A DNA stretch of 64,000 nt from Rhizobium brockwellii (GCF_000769405.2 NZ_CP053439.1:4200501-4264500); one strand, 5' to 3'. Numbered from the stretch's first letter, positions 31,097 through 40,769 are shown. Notes: generated by a model not told the origin, from the letters alone. Translations and numbers: made by a program.

Positions 31097-31213
31097 GGGT
31101 ATCATTCCGTCTGTCTTTCCGGTGTATATGGCGGAAATGCGAAGGAATTACCAGTGGGTGAGTGCCGGGCAGGCGTTGCGGCCCGCTGATCCATTGAGGC
31201 AGCAGTTCGGCTT

Positions 31214-31417
31214 TTACCGCTGTGCACCGTCGGGATCGAAGGACGCAGCATGGGCTTCGACAATAGCTGCGGTAATGACCTTTCTCAGCTCGTAGACCAG
31301 CGAGCGGGACCGCTTGCGATCCAGATCCTGTGCCGCCTTTGCAAGATTCAGGCCTTCGTTCAGGACAATATGATGGGCTCGCGCCAGCGCCCAGCTCTCA
31401 ATATCAGCATTTAACAT
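31214..31417 (-). CDS. Small hypothetical protein
   Basis: A 67-residue, largely helical, charged protein (MLNADIESWALARAHHIVLN ...). It has no signal peptide or membrane segment. GGAG lies seven bases before the ATG, which supports a real gene despite its size. I recognise no family. It sits upstream of dapF on the same strand with 117 bases between. Confidence 0.55.
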   Translation of the reverse strand: MLNADIESWALARAHHIVLNEGLNLAKAAQDLDRKRSRSLVYELRKVITAAIVEAHAASFDPDGAQR

Positions 31418-31438
31418 TCGATATCTCCGCCGATTCAT

Positions 31439-31691
31439 TCGGCATCAAGGATATTCACGAATCATTTTACAGGACGCACTTAAGTAGAAAGTAGAATCAT
31501 AAGCAGAATAATTTGCAACTGGCGTTGCCAGCGAATTCAGGCCCCGACTGGAATATTTATCGTCAAAACCTGAAACCCTGGGGGATTGCGCGAGCCATTA
31601 CATCGATTTGCTTGAATATGTACCTTCGCTGCAACCGCTGGGTGACACGGCTACTGAGAAGTCCGCAATGCGGTCATTTGTCCGCATTGCC
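31439..31691. other. AT-richer upstream region of ffh
   Basis: No gene is supported. A perfect inverted repeat, GCAATGCGG and CCGCATTGC around eight bases, lies at 31665-31690, ending two bases before the candidate ffh -35 box. I looked for a 4.5S RNA gene here and did not find its conserved loop. Confidence 0.4.
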
Positions 31692-31720
31692 TTGACTTTC
31701 GCCCGACTTTCCTGTTTATC
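31692..31720 (+). promoter_or_regulatory. Candidate ffh promoter
   Basis: TTGACT (31692-31697) and TTTATC (31715-31720) are separated by 17 bases; the CTTGAC form is typical of rhizobial sigma-70 promoters. The -10 match is only fair. Confidence 0.4.
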
Positions 31721-31761
31721 GCGCCCAATCCGCGACGAGCCGCATGACTCCGAGCCGCCGA

Positions 31762-31822
31762 CCGGGACCTGAGATCCCGGAGGTCAACACCCGACAGCGC
31801 GATGCGCCCTCGGGTGCTTTTT
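31762..31822 (+). promoter_or_regulatory. Structured ffh leader with terminator-like hairpin
   Basis: CCGGGA and TCCCGG form a hairpin at 31762-31780. Further down GCGCCC and GGGTGC (31804-31817) are followed by TTTTT, like a weak intrinsic terminator, about 90 bases before the ffh start. Attenuation is a guess. Confidence 0.35.
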
Positions 31823-31907
31823 GGCTTTGCGTCTTGTTTTCGTCAAGGAAAAGCACGACGTTTCCGGGCACATAAAAACCCGCCCGAAACGTATCAAGGA
31901 AGAGCCG

Positions 31908-33494
31908 ATGTTTGAAAACCTCCAGGACCGTCTTGGATCCATTCTGAATGGACTGACAGGCCGTGGCGCGCTTTCGGAAGCCGATGTTTCCGCAGCGCTG
32001 CGTGAGGTTCGCCGTGCATTGCTGGAGGCCGACGTTGCGCTCGACGTCGTGCGTTCCTTCACCGACCGTGTGCGTGAAAAGGCCGTCGGCGCTGAGATCC
32101 TGAAGTCGATCAAGCCCGGCCAGATGGTCGTCAAGATCGTGCATGACGAGCTGATCGAGATGCTGGGCGGCGAAGGCGTCGGCATCGACCTGCATGCAGC
32201 GGCCCCGGTCGTCGTCATGATGGTCGGCCTGCAGGGCTCCGGCAAGACGACGACGTCGGCGAAGATCGCCCATCGCCTGTCGACGCGCGAGAAGAAGAAG
32301 GTGCTGATGGCATCGCTCGACACGCGCCGTCCGGCAGCCCAGGAGCAGCTTCGCCAGCTCGGCGCCCAGGCCAATATCGACACGCTGCCGATCATATCAG
32401 GCCAGTCGCCGACGGATATCGCCGCCCGCGCCGTGCAGGCGGCCAGGCTCGGCGGCCATGATGTCGTCATCCTCGACACCGCCGGCCGTACCCATATCGA
32501 CGAGCCCTTGATGGTCGAGATGGCCGACATCAAGAAGCGCTCGAACCCGCATGAAATCCTGCTGGTCGCCGACAGCCTCACCGGCCAGGACGCCGTCAAC
32601 CTCGCCCGCAGTTTCGACGAACGCGTCGGCATCACCGGTCTGGTGCTGACCCGCATGGACGGCGATGGCCGCGGCGGTGCCGCCCTTTCGATGCGCGCCG
32701 TCACCGGCAAGCCGATCAAGCTGATCGGCGTCGGCGAGAAGATGAGCGAGCTGGAGGAATTCCATCCCCGCCGCATCGCCGACCGTATTCTCGGCATGGG
32801 CGACATCGTCTCGCTCGTCGAGCGCGCAGCGGAAAACATCGACGCCGAGAAGGCGGCCGCCATGGCCGCCAAGATGGCCAAGGGCAAGTTCGATCTCGAC
32901 GACCTCGCCGACCAGCTGCGCCAGATGCAGAAGATGGGCGGCATGGGCGGCATCATGGGCATGATGCCCGGAATGGCCGGCATGAAGGATAAGATGGCCG
33001 CAGCCGGCCTCGACGACAAGCTTTTCGGCCGCCAGATCGCCATCATCCAGTCGATGACCAAAGCCGAGCGCACCAATCCCGACCTGCTCAAGCATTCGCG
33101 CAAGAAGCGCATCGCCGCCGGTTCCGGCACCGATGCCGCCGCCATCAACAAGCTTCTGAAGATGCACCGCCAGATGGCGGACATGATGAAGATGATGGGC
33201 GGCAAGGGCAAAGGCGGCATGATGAAGCAGATGATGGGCGGCCTTGCCGGCAAGATGGGGCTCGGCGGCGGCATGGGCGGCATGGGTGGCGGCATGCCCG
33301 ATCTCTCGAATATCGATCCCCGGCAGCTCGAGGCCTTGCAGAAGCAGGCGGAAGCGGCGGGGCTTGGAAAACCGGGTGGGGGCATGCCCGGTCTCGGCGG
33401 TCTGCCGGGTGGTTTGTCGGGCCTCGGCGGCGCCAAGCTGCCGGGCCTTGGCGGTGGTTTCCCGGGATTGCCCGGATTGCCGAAGAAGAAGTGA
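31908..33494 (+). CDS. ffh: Signal recognition particle protein
   Basis: The SRP GTPase (528 residues) that binds signal sequences and 4.5S RNA and pairs with FtsY. N domain first, then G1 GLQGSGKTTTS (about 107-117), DTRRPAAQEQL, DTAGRTH and TRMDGDGRGG; the M domain after residue 300 is rich in methionine and ends in a long Gly/Met/Pro tail (GGMGGMGGGMPDL and following) longer than in E. coli Ffh. The ATG at 31908 has AAGGAAG upstream. Confidence 0.97.
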   Translation: MFENLQDRLGSILNGLTGRGALSEADVSAALREVRRALLEADVALDVVRSFTDRVREKAVGAEILKSIKPGQMVVKIVHDELIEMLGGEGVGIDLHAAAPVVVMMVGLQGSGKTTTSAKIAHRLSTREKKKVLMASLDTRRPAAQEQLRQLGAQANIDTLPIISGQSPTDIAARAVQAARLGGHDVVILDTAGRTHIDEPLMVEMADIKKRSNPHEILLVADSLTGQDAVNLARSFDERVGITGLVLTRMDGDGRGGAALSMRAVTGKPIKLIGVGEKMSELEEFHPRRIADRILGMGDIVSLVERAAENIDAEKAAAMAAKMAKGKFDLDDLADQLRQMQKMGGMGGIMGMMPGMAGMKDKMAAAGLDDKLFGRQIAIIQSMTKAERTNPDLLKHSRKKRIAAGSGTDAAAINKLLKMHRQMADMMKMMGGKGKGGMMKQMMGGLAGKMGLGGGMGGMGGGMPDLSNIDPRQLEALQKQAEAAGLGKPGGGMPGLGGLPGGLSGLGGAKLPGLGGGFPGLPGLPKKK

Positions 33495-33510
33495 AAGGAT
33501 CGCTTGCCCC

Positions 33511-33831
33511 ATGATTGATCCAAACGTCAAAGCCCAGCTCGCGAGCTATCGTCAGTCGATCGACAATATCGATGCCGCTCTCGTGCACATGCTGGCCGAA
33601 CGCTTCCGCTGCACCAAAGAGGTCGGCGTGCTGAAGGCCAAATACAATTTGCCGCCGGCCGACCCGGCGCGCGAGGAATACCAGATCGAACGCCTTCGCC
33701 AGCTGGCGAAAGCCGCCAATCTGGACCCGGATTTCGCTGAGAAGTTCCTGAACTTCGTCATCAAGGAAGTCATCCGGCATCATGAGCAGATCGCTGCGGA
33801 TCACGCTGAACAGAGCGCTGCAGCCCGATAA
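33511..33831 (+). CDS. Chorismate mutase (AroQ class)
   Basis: A 106-residue all-helical mutase converting chorismate to prephenate for phenylalanine and tyrosine. The pattern SIDNIDAALVHMLAERFRCTKEVGVLK, PPADPAREEYQIERL and the C-terminal helix match monofunctional AroQ proteins. It sits 16 bases after ffh and 49 before rpsP, so it is probably co-transcribed with this translation/secretion cluster, as in other rhizobia. Confidence 0.9.
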   Translation: MIDPNVKAQLASYRQSIDNIDAALVHMLAERFRCTKEVGVLKAKYNLPPADPAREEYQIERLRQLAKAANLDPDFAEKFLNFVIKEVIRHHEQIAADHAEQSAAAR

Positions 33832-33880
33832 CCCGTACCGCTCAAGATAGCGGTCAAGAAAAGCCCAAGGAGTAAAGAAC

Positions 33881-34252
33881 ATGGCACTGAAAATTCGTCT
33901 CGCCCGCGGTGGTTCCAAGAAGCGCCCGTACTACCACGTCGTTCTCGCCGATGCGCGCAGCCCGCGTGACGGCCGCTTCCTCGAAAACCTCGGTTCCTGG
34001 AACCCGATGCTTGCCAAGGACGATGAGAAGCGCGTTCAGCTGAACGCCGAGCGCATCAAGCATTGGATCGAACACGGCGCTCAGCCGACCGACCGCGTTC
34101 TGCGCTTCCTCGATGAGGCAGGCGTTGCCAAGCGCGAAGTCAAGAACAACCCGGTCAAGGCAAAGCCCGGCAAGCGCGCCCAGGAACGCGCCGCCGAAAA
34201 GGCTCAGAAGGTCACCGACGCCGCTGCTGCTGCTGCAGACGCCGCGGAATAA
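33881..34252 (+). CDS. rpsP: 30S ribosomal protein S16
   Basis: Ribosomal protein S16 (123 residues), recognised by [20 protein letters not shown]. The C-terminal 40 residues are a lysine/alanine-rich extension beyond the roughly 80-residue E. coli protein, common in alphaproteobacteria. AAGGAG precedes the ATG. A strong terminator follows, which may lower expression of rimM-trmD. Confidence 0.97.
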   Translation: MALKIRLARGGSKKRPYYHVVLADARSPRDGRFLENLGSWNPMLAKDDEKRVQLNAERIKHWIEHGAQPTDRVLRFLDEAGVAKREVKNNPVKAKPGKRAQERAAEKAQKVTDAAAAAADAAE

Positions 34253-34271
34253 TCGCGACATTCCCTTCGAG

Positions 34272-34303
34272 CGGGCGGCATGGCGACATGCCGCCCGTTT
34301 TCG
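34272..34303 (+). terminator. Terminator after rpsP
   Basis: Arms of 11 bases (CGGGCGGCATG / CATGCCGCCCG) with a GCGA loop, followed by TTTTCGTTT. Confidence 0.88.
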
Positions 34304-34365
34304 TTTCCAATCGCCTGCACTTCGTTTATGAGAAACCTGTCTTTCGGCTTCACATGAAGGAACCC

Positions 34366-34935
34366 ATGACCAAGCTTGAAAACCCCGTTCTGATGGCGAC
34401 GATCGGTGGCGCGCAAGGCCTCCGGGGCGAGGTGCGCGCCAAGGCCTATACGGCCGATCCCGGCGCGCTTGGCGACTACGGCCATCTGCACAGCATGGAC
34501 GGCCGCAGCTTCGAAGTCCTCGAAATCCGCGAGATGAAGAATGTCGTCGTCGTCCGTTTCCGCGGCGTCAACGACCGCAATGCCGCCGAGGCTCTGAACG
34601 GGCTTGAACTCTATATCGAGCGGGACAACCTGCCGGACGAGGAGCTGGAGGACGACGAGTTCTACTACGCCGACCTCGAGGGGCTCGAGGCGCGCGACGA
34701 CAAGGGCGTCAGCTATGGCACAGTCACCGGCGTCTTCGATTTCGGCGCCGGCGACCTGCTGGAACTCAAAGGTCCGGGCAAACGTCCGGTGCTGATCCCC
34801 TTCTCGGAAGCCTCGGTGCTGGAGATCGACCTCGAGGCCGGCACGCTGCTGATCGATCCGCTGGCGGCGGGGCTGGTCGAAGATCCCGAAGAGCTTTCGA
34901 AATTCACTCCCGACAAGCCGAAAAAGAAGAAGTAA
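34366..34935 (+). CDS. rimM: 16S rRNA processing / ribosome maturation factor
   Basis: RimM (189 residues) assists maturation of the 30S head around S19. [17 protein letters not shown] is the N-terminal barrel motif, and [17 protein letters not shown] belongs to the PRC-barrel domain; a lysine-rich tail ends the protein. AAGGA precedes the ATG at 34366. The stop codon shares a base with the trmD start (TAATG). Confidence 0.96.
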   Translation: MTKLENPVLMATIGGAQGLRGEVRAKAYTADPGALGDYGHLHSMDGRSFEVLEIREMKNVVVVRFRGVNDRNAAEALNGLELYIERDNLPDEELEDDEFYYADLEGLEARDDKGVSYGTVTGVFDFGAGDLLELKGPGKRPVLIPFSEASVLEIDLEAGTLLIDPLAAGLVEDPEELSKFTPDKPKKKK

Positions 34936-35618
34936 TGGCTTTCCGGGCGAGCGTGCTGACACTTTATCCGGAAATGTTTCCGGGGCATCTGGGCTTCTCG
35001 CTCGCCGGCAAGGCGATGGAGCGGGGGCAATGGTCGCTGGACACGGTTCAGATCCGCGACTTCGCCACCGACAGACACCGCACCGTCGACGACACCCCGG
35101 CCGGCGGCGGCGCCGGCATGGTGCTGAAACCAGACATTCTCGCCCGCGCGATCGACAGCGCCTCAGAAAACGATACCCGCCCGCGGCTGCTGATGAGCCC
35201 GCGCGGCCGGCCGTTGACGCAGGAGCGTGTGCGCGAGCTCGCGGCGGGTGACGGCGTCATCATCGTCTGCGGCCGCTTCGAGGGCGTCGACCAGCGGGTG
35301 ATCGAGGCGCGCGGCCTGGAAGAGGTCTCGATCGGCGACTACGTCCTATCAGGCGGCGAGCCGGCGGCGCTGATCGTGCTCGATGCGATCATCCGCATCC
35401 TGCCTGGTGTCATGGGCAACGATCTTTCCGGCCTGCACGAAAGCTTCGAAGGCGGACTGCTGGAACATCCGCACTATACCCGGCCGCAGGAATGGGAGGG
35501 CAGGGAAATCCCCGCGATCCTCACCTCGGGCAACCACGGCGCGATCGAGAAATGGCGGCATCAGGAAGCGGTGCGGCTGACGCGGCAGCGGCGGCCGGAT
35601 CTGCTCGAAGAAGACTAG
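34935..35618 (+). CDS. trmD: tRNA (guanine-N1)-methyltransferase
   Basis: TrmD (227 residues) methylates G37 of tRNAs reading CNN and CCN-type codons and prevents frameshifts. Trefoil-knot motifs are [38 protein letters not shown] and [14 protein letters not shown]. It is coupled to rimM. Its TAG stop (35616-35618) is also the first three bases of a palindromic repeat. Confidence 0.96.
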   Translation: MAFRASVLTLYPEMFPGHLGFSLAGKAMERGQWSLDTVQIRDFATDRHRTVDDTPAGGGAGMVLKPDILARAIDSASENDTRPRLLMSPRGRPLTQERVRELAAGDGVIIVCGRFEGVDQRVIEARGLEEVSIGDYVLSGGEPAALIVLDAIIRILPGVMGNDLSGLHESFEGGLLEHPHYTRPQEWEGREIPAILTSGNHGAIEKWRHQEAVRLTRQRRPDLLEED

Positions 35619-35721
35619 CGCATCGGCCCAAAAATCGGGATCGAATATCGGAAAGCGCGATGCGGAGATTCAAAATGTTACAGCGTCCTTAGCGCGTCTG
35701 AAAAGACGATCGGCGCTGTAA
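35616..35721. repeat. Two rhizobial-type palindromic repeats after trmD
   Basis: The first part (35616-35664) runs from TAGCGCATCGG to GCGCGATGCGG. The second (35678-35721) has outer arms TTACAGCG / CGCTGTAA and an inner GTCT-GAAA-AGAC stem. They resemble intergenic palindromes I associate with Rhizobium genomes; the rest of the gap to rplS, to 35952, shows no gene. Confidence 0.55.
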
Positions 35722-35952
35722 AGTGAGAAAAACGGCTGATTTCGCAGCCCTTTTCACAAAAATGCCGCCCAAGGGATGACAAGCCCCGGCCTTTCGTGTA
35801 TTGGCGCACGCGGAAATGGGGTTTATCCCCGTCTGCCAGCAAACAAAGAATGGCGAATCCGCTCCCGCCCTGACGGGCAAAGTCCTGAGGCAAGTTCCGA
35901 AGGATCAGTGTCGAGCGCTCTGGCTGTTTCAGAAGAACCAAAGGTTAAGACG

Positions 35953-36507
35953 ATGAACATCATTCAGCAGCTTGAGGCCGAACAGGCCGCCAAGATCGAA
36001 GCCAAGCGCACGCTTCCCGAATTTTCCCCGGGCGACACCGTCCGCGTCAACGTGAAGGTCACGGAAGGCACCCGTACCCGCGTTCAGGCCTATGAAGGCG
36101 TCTGCATCGCCCGCTCCGGCGGCGGCCTGCAGGAAAACTTCACGGTCCGCAAGATCTCCTACGGCGAAGGTGTCGAGCGCGTATTCCCGATCTACTCGCC
36201 GATGATCGAAAGCGTCGACGTCGTTCGCCGCGGTAAGGTCCGTCGCGCCAAGCTCTATTACCTGCGCGACCGTCGCGGCAAGTCTGCCCGTATCGTTGAA
36301 GACACCGGCGTCCGCGCCCGCAAACTCAACGACGCCGAGCGCGCCGCCATTGCCGAGGAAAAGGCACGTATCGAAGCTGAAAAGGTTGCAGCAGCCCAGG
36401 CGCTCGCCGCCGAGAAGGCAGCAGCAGAAGCTGCAGAAGCCAAGGCCGCTGCTGAAAAGGCCGCCGCAGAAGCAGCCGCCGCTGCAGCGGAACCGGCAGC
36501 AGAATAA
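35953..36507 (+). CDS. rplS: 50S ribosomal protein L19
   Basis: Ribosomal protein L19 (184 residues), with the core [26 protein letters not shown] and [19 protein letters not shown]. The last 60 or so residues form an Ala/Glu/Lys helix rich in AAEK-type repeats, an extension absent from E. coli L19. The start is the ATG at 35953 ([10 protein letters not shown]). It is followed by a terminator. Confidence 0.96.
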   Translation: MNIIQQLEAEQAAKIEAKRTLPEFSPGDTVRVNVKVTEGTRTRVQAYEGVCIARSGGGLQENFTVRKISYGEGVERVFPIYSPMIESVDVVRRGKVRRAKLYYLRDRRGKSARIVEDTGVRARKLNDAERAAIAEEKARIEAEKVAAAQALAAEKAAAEAAEAKAAAEKAAAEAAAAAAEPAAE

Positions 36508-36536
36508 GATCTGCGCTAGGCAAAATTCTTTGCTTG

Positions 36537-36570
36537 GAAAGGCGGCCTTCGGGTCGCCTTTTCTATTTTT
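36537..36570 (+). terminator. rplS terminator
   Basis: AAAGGCGGCC, a TTCG loop and GGTCGCCTTTT, then a T-rich run. Confidence 0.85.
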
Positions 36571-36651
36571 TGCCCGGACACGCAGCCGGCGGCCTTGCCT
36601 CAGGCCCATCTTCCGTGACAGTTTTTGCCGTTCAATTTGGGAAACCGTTCA

Positions 36652-37449
36652 ATGTTGTTTCGTCGTACCGTTCTTGCGAGCTTCGCCGCCCTTGCTCTTC
36701 TGCCCCTCGCCGCATCGGCCGCTGAGCTGCCTGATCTCGGCGGCAAGAGCGTCGTCGTCGTCACCGAGAATGCCTATCCGCCGCTGCAATTCGTCGATCC
36801 GAAATCCGGCAAGGCGATCGGCTGGGAATATGATGCGATGAACGAGATCGCCAAGCGGCTGAATTTCAAGGTCGAATACCAGAACACCAGCTGGGACGCG
36901 ATGATCCAGGCGGTGTCCGACGGCCAGTATAACATCGGCATGACCGGCATCACCATCAAGGAAGACCGCAAGCAGAAGGTGGATTTCTCCGATCCGTACA
37001 TGCGCTCGCAGCAGTTCATGCTGGTGCGCGGCGACGAGAAGCGCTTCACCGATGCCAAGTCGTTCGGCGAATTCAAGGACGGCCTGGTGGGCGCGCAGGC
37101 CGGCACCACGCCTTTCTACACCGCCGTCTACGAAGTGCTTGATGGCAACGAGCAGAACCCGCGCATCAAACTCTTCGAAACCTTCGGCGCCACCGTCCAG
37201 GCCTTGAAGGCCGGCGACGTCGACGTCGTGCTGACCGACGGCACCGCCGGCAAGGGTTATGTCGATGCCTCGAACGGTGCCCTGAAGCTGGTCGGCGGAC
37301 CGCTCGGCACCGAGGATTTCGGCTTCATCTTCCCGAAAGGCTCCGACCTCGTCGCCCCGGTCAATGCCGCGATCGCCGCACTCAAGGCCGACGGCACGCT
37401 GGATGCGCTGAACAAGAAGTGGTTCCTCGACTACAAGATGGGCGAATGA
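36652..37449 (+). CDS. Polar amino acid ABC transporter substrate-binding protein
   Basis: A 265-residue periplasmic binding protein (SBP_bac_3 family) with a signal peptide ending ASAAE. The motifs [42 protein letters not shown] and GAQAGTT are typical of glutamine/histidine/arginine-type binders. The exact ligand is not known. The permease starts nine bases after its stop. No ATPase gene is adjacent, so an ATPase from elsewhere must be shared. Confidence 0.92.
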   Translation: MLFRRTVLASFAALALLPLAASAAELPDLGGKSVVVVTENAYPPLQFVDPKSGKAIGWEYDAMNEIAKRLNFKVEYQNTSWDAMIQAVSDGQYNIGMTGITIKEDRKQKVDFSDPYMRSQQFMLVRGDEKRFTDAKSFGEFKDGLVGAQAGTTPFYTAVYEVLDGNEQNPRIKLFETFGATVQALKAGDVDVVLTDGTAGKGYVDASNGALKLVGGPLGTEDFGFIFPKGSDLVAPVNAAIAALKADGTLDALNKKWFLDYKMGE

Positions 37450-37458
37450 CGCCGAGCA

Positions 37459-38271
37459 ATGGCCCTGCGACCATCTCCCGACAGATACGTCAAGGATGAC
37501 TATCCCTGGTGGCTGGTCGCCCTCGTCGCGATCGGCCTCGTCCTTGCCGCCGTCATCGTCGCCAACGATATCTATGCCCAGGTTTTCCGCACCGTCGTCA
37601 ACGGTGTCGGCATTACCGTCTTCGTCACGCTGGTCGCCTTCGTGCTCGCCACCGTGCTCGGCCTCGGCATCTGCCTGCTCGGCATGGCTGACAGCCAGGT
37701 GCTACGGCAGATCGCACGATTCTACATCGAGATCATCCGCGGCATACCCGTCCTCGTGCTGCTGTTCTACGTCGCCTTCGTCGGCGCGCCGGCCCTGGTC
37801 GCAGCCTATAATTTCCTGATTTCGCCGCTGGTGACATCAGGTGTGACCGAACCCATTCTGGTGCGCGACCTCTCGCTGATGTGGCGAGCGATCATCGCGC
37901 TGACGGTCGGCTATTCCTCCTTCATCGCCGAAATCTTCCGGGCCGGTTTCCAGTCGGTCGATCTCGGCCAGATCGAGGCGGCCAAGGCGCTTGGCCTGTC
38001 GCGCTACCGGCGCTTCCGCTCCGTCATCTTCCCACAGGCGATCCGGGTGATCTTCCCGCCGCTCTCCAACGATTTCGTCTCGATGGTGAAGGACAGTTCG
38101 CTCGTCTCCGTCCTCGGCGTCGCCGACATCACCCAGATGGGCAAGGTCTATGCCGCCGGCTCTTTCCGCTTCTTCGAGACCTATTCGATCGTCACCTATA
38201 TCTATCTGATCCTGACGATCGGCCTGTCGCTGGCGCTGCGGCGGACGGAGAAATGGATGAAGTCGCGGTGA
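37459..38271 (+). CDS. Polar amino acid ABC transporter permease
   Basis: A 270-residue HisM/GlnP-type permease. Membrane helices begin near residue 18; EIIRGIPVLVLLFYVAF and the EAA loop IEAAKALGLSRYRRFRSVIFPQA are diagnostic. A single permease gene suggests a homodimer. It is co-transcribed with the preceding binding protein. After it the base composition turns AT-richer in the region of the six-cysteine genes. Confidence 0.92.
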   Translation: MALRPSPDRYVKDDYPWWLVALVAIGLVLAAVIVANDIYAQVFRTVVNGVGITVFVTLVAFVLATVLGLGICLLGMADSQVLRQIARFYIEIIRGIPVLVLLFYVAFVGAPALVAAYNFLISPLVTSGVTEPILVRDLSLMWRAIIALTVGYSSFIAEIFRAGFQSVDLGQIEAAKALGLSRYRRFRSVIFPQAIRVIFPPLSNDFVSMVKDSSLVSVLGVADITQMGKVYAAGSFRFFETYSIVTYIYLILTIGLSLALRRTEKWMKSR

Positions 38272-38341
38272 ACGAAGCCAACTTTTTGCTTGCGTTTTTT
38301 CCAGGAGCATTTTCTAGGTTGCAAAGTCTTGGAGTCTTTAG

Positions 38342-38707
38342 ATGAGCGCGCCTATCCCGTTTTTCTTGGCGATCGTTGTTTTTGCCGGCACGATATCATT
38401 TCCGGCTGAAGCCACCGAATTTCCCGCGTTTCAAGGGGGATTTTGTACGGAAGTCGCAAAACAGCCGATAAAGCCCGCCGACCGTTTCCTTGCTCTCACA
38501 CAATGTAATCGCTCCGAAAATCGCTTTAAGGAGCAATTGCAGAAACATTGGTTCCTGGTCACCGACGATGACATGAAATTCTGTATGAAATCTAAGGGAA
38601 CCATGAATGAGATTAAATCCTATCAGCAGCTCATGGGATGCCTTTCAGTTATCGTTGGTCAAAAATGTTATTCGGGAACGCTGACTTGTCGCGGAAAAAC
38701 GCTATGA
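38342..38707 (+). CDS. Secreted six-cysteine protein A, unknown family
   Basis: A 121-residue protein with a signal peptide (cleavage near FPAEATE) and six cysteines in the mature part (35, 55, 81, 100, 109, 116), enough for three disulfides. I recognise no family. Its stop overlaps the start of a second, related gene (ATGA). Shared features are LxxHWxxV before Cys3 and a CL-x3-VG-x2-C block at the end. Base use is visibly AT-richer than the neighbours, suggesting transfer or weak codon selection. Confidence 0.72.
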   Translation: MSAPIPFFLAIVVFAGTISFPAEATEFPAFQGGFCTEVAKQPIKPADRFLALTQCNRSENRFKEQLQKHWFLVTDDDMKFCMKSKGTMNEIKSYQQLMGCLSVIVGQKCYSGTLTCRGKTL

Positions 38708-39057
38708 AGATGCCATTCTTAGAATTTTCCGCCGCCACACTTCTTTTGGTAGCCGCTATTGCAGAACCGTATTCTGTGGAAGCAGCAGAGTTGCCTGAAT
38801 ATGACGGCTCATACTGTGTCCAGCTAAACTCAAAGATGCTGAATGCCGATGAAAAAAACGTCGAGACAAACAAGTGCCTTCAGGATGAAGCCGACGCAAA
38901 GAAAAAGCTCGCTGAGCACTGGGCGATCGTCTCGGAAAAATCATTTACCTACTGCCGCACTTTAGGCCAGGGATCTTATCGACCACTCCTACGCTGCTTG
39001 GCAAGCAATGTCGGCTATCGTTGCTTTCAAGACGAACTAAGCTGTAATTGGAATTGA
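38704..39057 (+). CDS. Secreted six-cysteine protein B, paralogue of A
   Basis: A 117-residue exported protein with a signal peptide (cleavage near VEAAE) and cysteines at 38, 58, 84, 98, 107 and 114. The spacing 20-26-14-9-7 matches protein A (20-26-19-9-7) except for one five-residue gap. It follows A with a four-base overlap, so equimolar synthesis and a joint role are likely. The family is not recognised. Confidence 0.72.
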   Translation: MKMPFLEFSAATLLLVAAIAEPYSVEAAELPEYDGSYCVQLNSKMLNADEKNVETNKCLQDEADAKKKLAEHWAIVSEKSFTYCRTLGQGSYRPLLRCLASNVGYRCFQDELSCNWN

Positions 39058-39359
39058 GGCCGACAGTTCGCCCGAGAAATATTCGACTCTGTCACCCGCT
39101 CTATCCACTGGCCCATGTGACTTTGCAGAACATTGCTCAGGCGGTGGAAAGTTGCTATATGCACGCCATGGAATCCAAGTTCAGATGCATTGGTGCGCAT
39201 ATTTTCGTGCTGCAGGACCATTATCGCCTGCCGGCCCGGTTTTTTGCGTGCGTGTCCGGTGCGCTCAACAGCCGACTTCGTTGATCGAATGACGGCCGGC
39301 GGAGCCTGATCTGCCATTTCTCGATTTTCCAAAAGCTTTAGAAAAACGGACTTAACGCC
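39058..39359. other. Upstream region of leuC
   Basis: A 78-codon open frame crosses here but has no ribosome site or signal and is not called. The leuC promoter should be in the right half. I see no attenuator peptide rich in leucine. Confidence 0.4.
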
Positions 39360-40769
39360 ATGAGCGCACCGCGTACCCTCTACGACAAGATCTGGGACGA
39401 TCATCTGGTCGACGAACAGCCGGACGGCACCTGTCTTCTCTACATCGACCGCCACCTGGTCCACGAAGTCACCTCGCCGCAGGCTTTCGAAGGCCTGCGC
39501 ATGACCGGCCGCAAGGTTCGCGCGCCGGAAAAGACGCTCGCCGTCGTCGACCATAACGTCCCAACCTCGCCCGACCGCCATCTCGGCATCAAGAACGAGG
39601 AAAGCCGCATCCAGGTGGAAGCGCTGGCGACCAACGCCGCCGAATTCGGCGTCGAATATTATTCGGCAAGCGACAAGCGCCAGGGGATCGTCCACATTGT
39701 CGGTCCGGAACAGGGCTTCACCCTGCCCGGCATGACCATCGTCTGCGGCGACAGCCACACCTCGACGCATGGCGCTTTCGGCGCGCTGGCACACGGCATC
39801 GGCACCTCCGAGGTCGAGCATGTGCTGGCGACCCAGACGCTGATCCAGAAGAAGGCAAAGAACATGCTGGTGCGGGTCGACGGCGTGCTTCCGCCGCACG
39901 TCACGGCCAAGGACATCATCCTTGCCATCATCGGCGAGATCGGCACGGCCGGCGGCACCGGCCACGTGATCGAATTTGCCGGCGAAGCGATCCGCGCGCT
40001 GTCGATGGAAGGCCGGATGACCGTCTGCAACATGACGATCGAAGGCGGCGCCCGCGCCGGCCTGATCGCCCCTGACGAAAAGACCTTCGAGTACATCAAG
40101 GGCAAGCCGCGCGCGCCGAAGGGCGAGGCGCTGGAACAGGCGATCGCCTACTGGAAGACGCTGCAGACCGACGAGGGCGCGCATTACGACCGCGTTGTCG
40201 TGCTCGATGCCGCCAGCCTGCCGCCGATCGTTTCCTGGGGCTCCTCGCCCGAGGATGTCATCTCCGTCCAGGGCATCGTTCCGAACCCCGATGACATCCA
40301 GGACGAAACCAAGCGCACCTCCAAGTGGCGCGCGCTCGACTATATGGGCCTGAAGCCGGGCACGAAGATGACCGACATCACGCTTGACCGCGTCTTCATT
40401 GGCTCCTGCACCAACGGCCGCATCGAGGATCTGCGCGAAGTCGCCAAGGTCGTCGAAGGCAAGACGGTTGCCTCAACCGTCGACGCAATGATCGTTCCAG
40501 GTTCCGGCCTCGTCAAGGAACAGGCGGAAGCCGAAGGCCTCGACAAGATCTTCAAGGCCGCCGGTTTCGACTGGCGCGAGCCGGGCTGCTCCATGTGCCT
40601 TGCGATGAACGACGATCGCCTGAAGCCGGGCGAACGCTGCGCTTCGACCTCGAACCGCAACTTCGAAGGCCGCCAGGGCTTCAAGGGTCGCACGCACCTC
40701 GTCTCGCCGGCAATGGCCGCTGCAGCCGCGATCGCCGGGCACTTCGTCGATATCCGCGAGTGGAACTGA
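39360..40769 (+). CDS. leuC: 3-isopropylmalate dehydratase large subunit
   Basis: LeuC (469 residues) with LeuD isomerises 2- to 3-isopropylmalate in leucine synthesis. It is an aconitase relative; cluster cysteines are in GSCTNGR and CSMCLAMN, and [13 protein letters not shown] is conserved. leuD is not adjacent, as is usual in rhizobia. Start [15 protein letters not shown]; end followed by a strong terminator. Confidence 0.97.
   Translation: MSAPRTLYDKIWDDHLVDEQPDGTCLLYIDRHLVHEVTSPQAFEGLRMTGRKVRAPEKTLAVVDHNVPTSPDRHLGIKNEESRIQVEALATNAAEFGVEYYSASDKRQGIVHIVGPEQGFTLPGMTIVCGDSHTSTHGAFGALAHGIGTSEVEHVLATQTLIQKKAKNMLVRVDGVLPPHVTAKDIILAIIGEIGTAGGTGHVIEFAGEAIRALSMEGRMTVCNMTIEGGARAGLIAPDEKTFEYIKGKPRAPKGEALEQAIAYWKTLQTDEGAHYDRVVVLDAASLPPIVSWGSSPEDVISVQGIVPNPDDIQDETKRTSKWRALDYMGLKPGTKMTDITLDRVFIGSCTNGRIEDLREVAKVVEGKTVASTVDAMIVPGSGLVKEQAEAEGLDKIFKAAGFDWREPGCSMCLAMNDDRLKPGERCASTSNRNFEGRQGFKGRTHLVSPAMAAAAAIAGHFVDIREWN

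Noticed and set aside
31439..31907. 4.5S RNA gene upstream of ffh
   Set aside because: The conserved GGAA-tetraloop/asymmetric-loop region of SRP RNA was not found on either strand.
33170..33300. Tandem ATGATGGGCGGC-like repeats in ffh
   Set aside because: They encode the Met/Gly-rich tail of the Ffh M domain and are not an independent repeat element.
31784..33523. 579-codon open frame antisense to ffh
   Set aside because: It is the complement of the Gly/Met-rich ffh gene, very proline-rich and without a family match; GC-rich codon bias keeps the antisense frame open.
39048..39284. 78-codon open frame before leuC
   Set aside because: Overlaps the end of the six-cysteine gene B and has no ribosome site or recognisable features.
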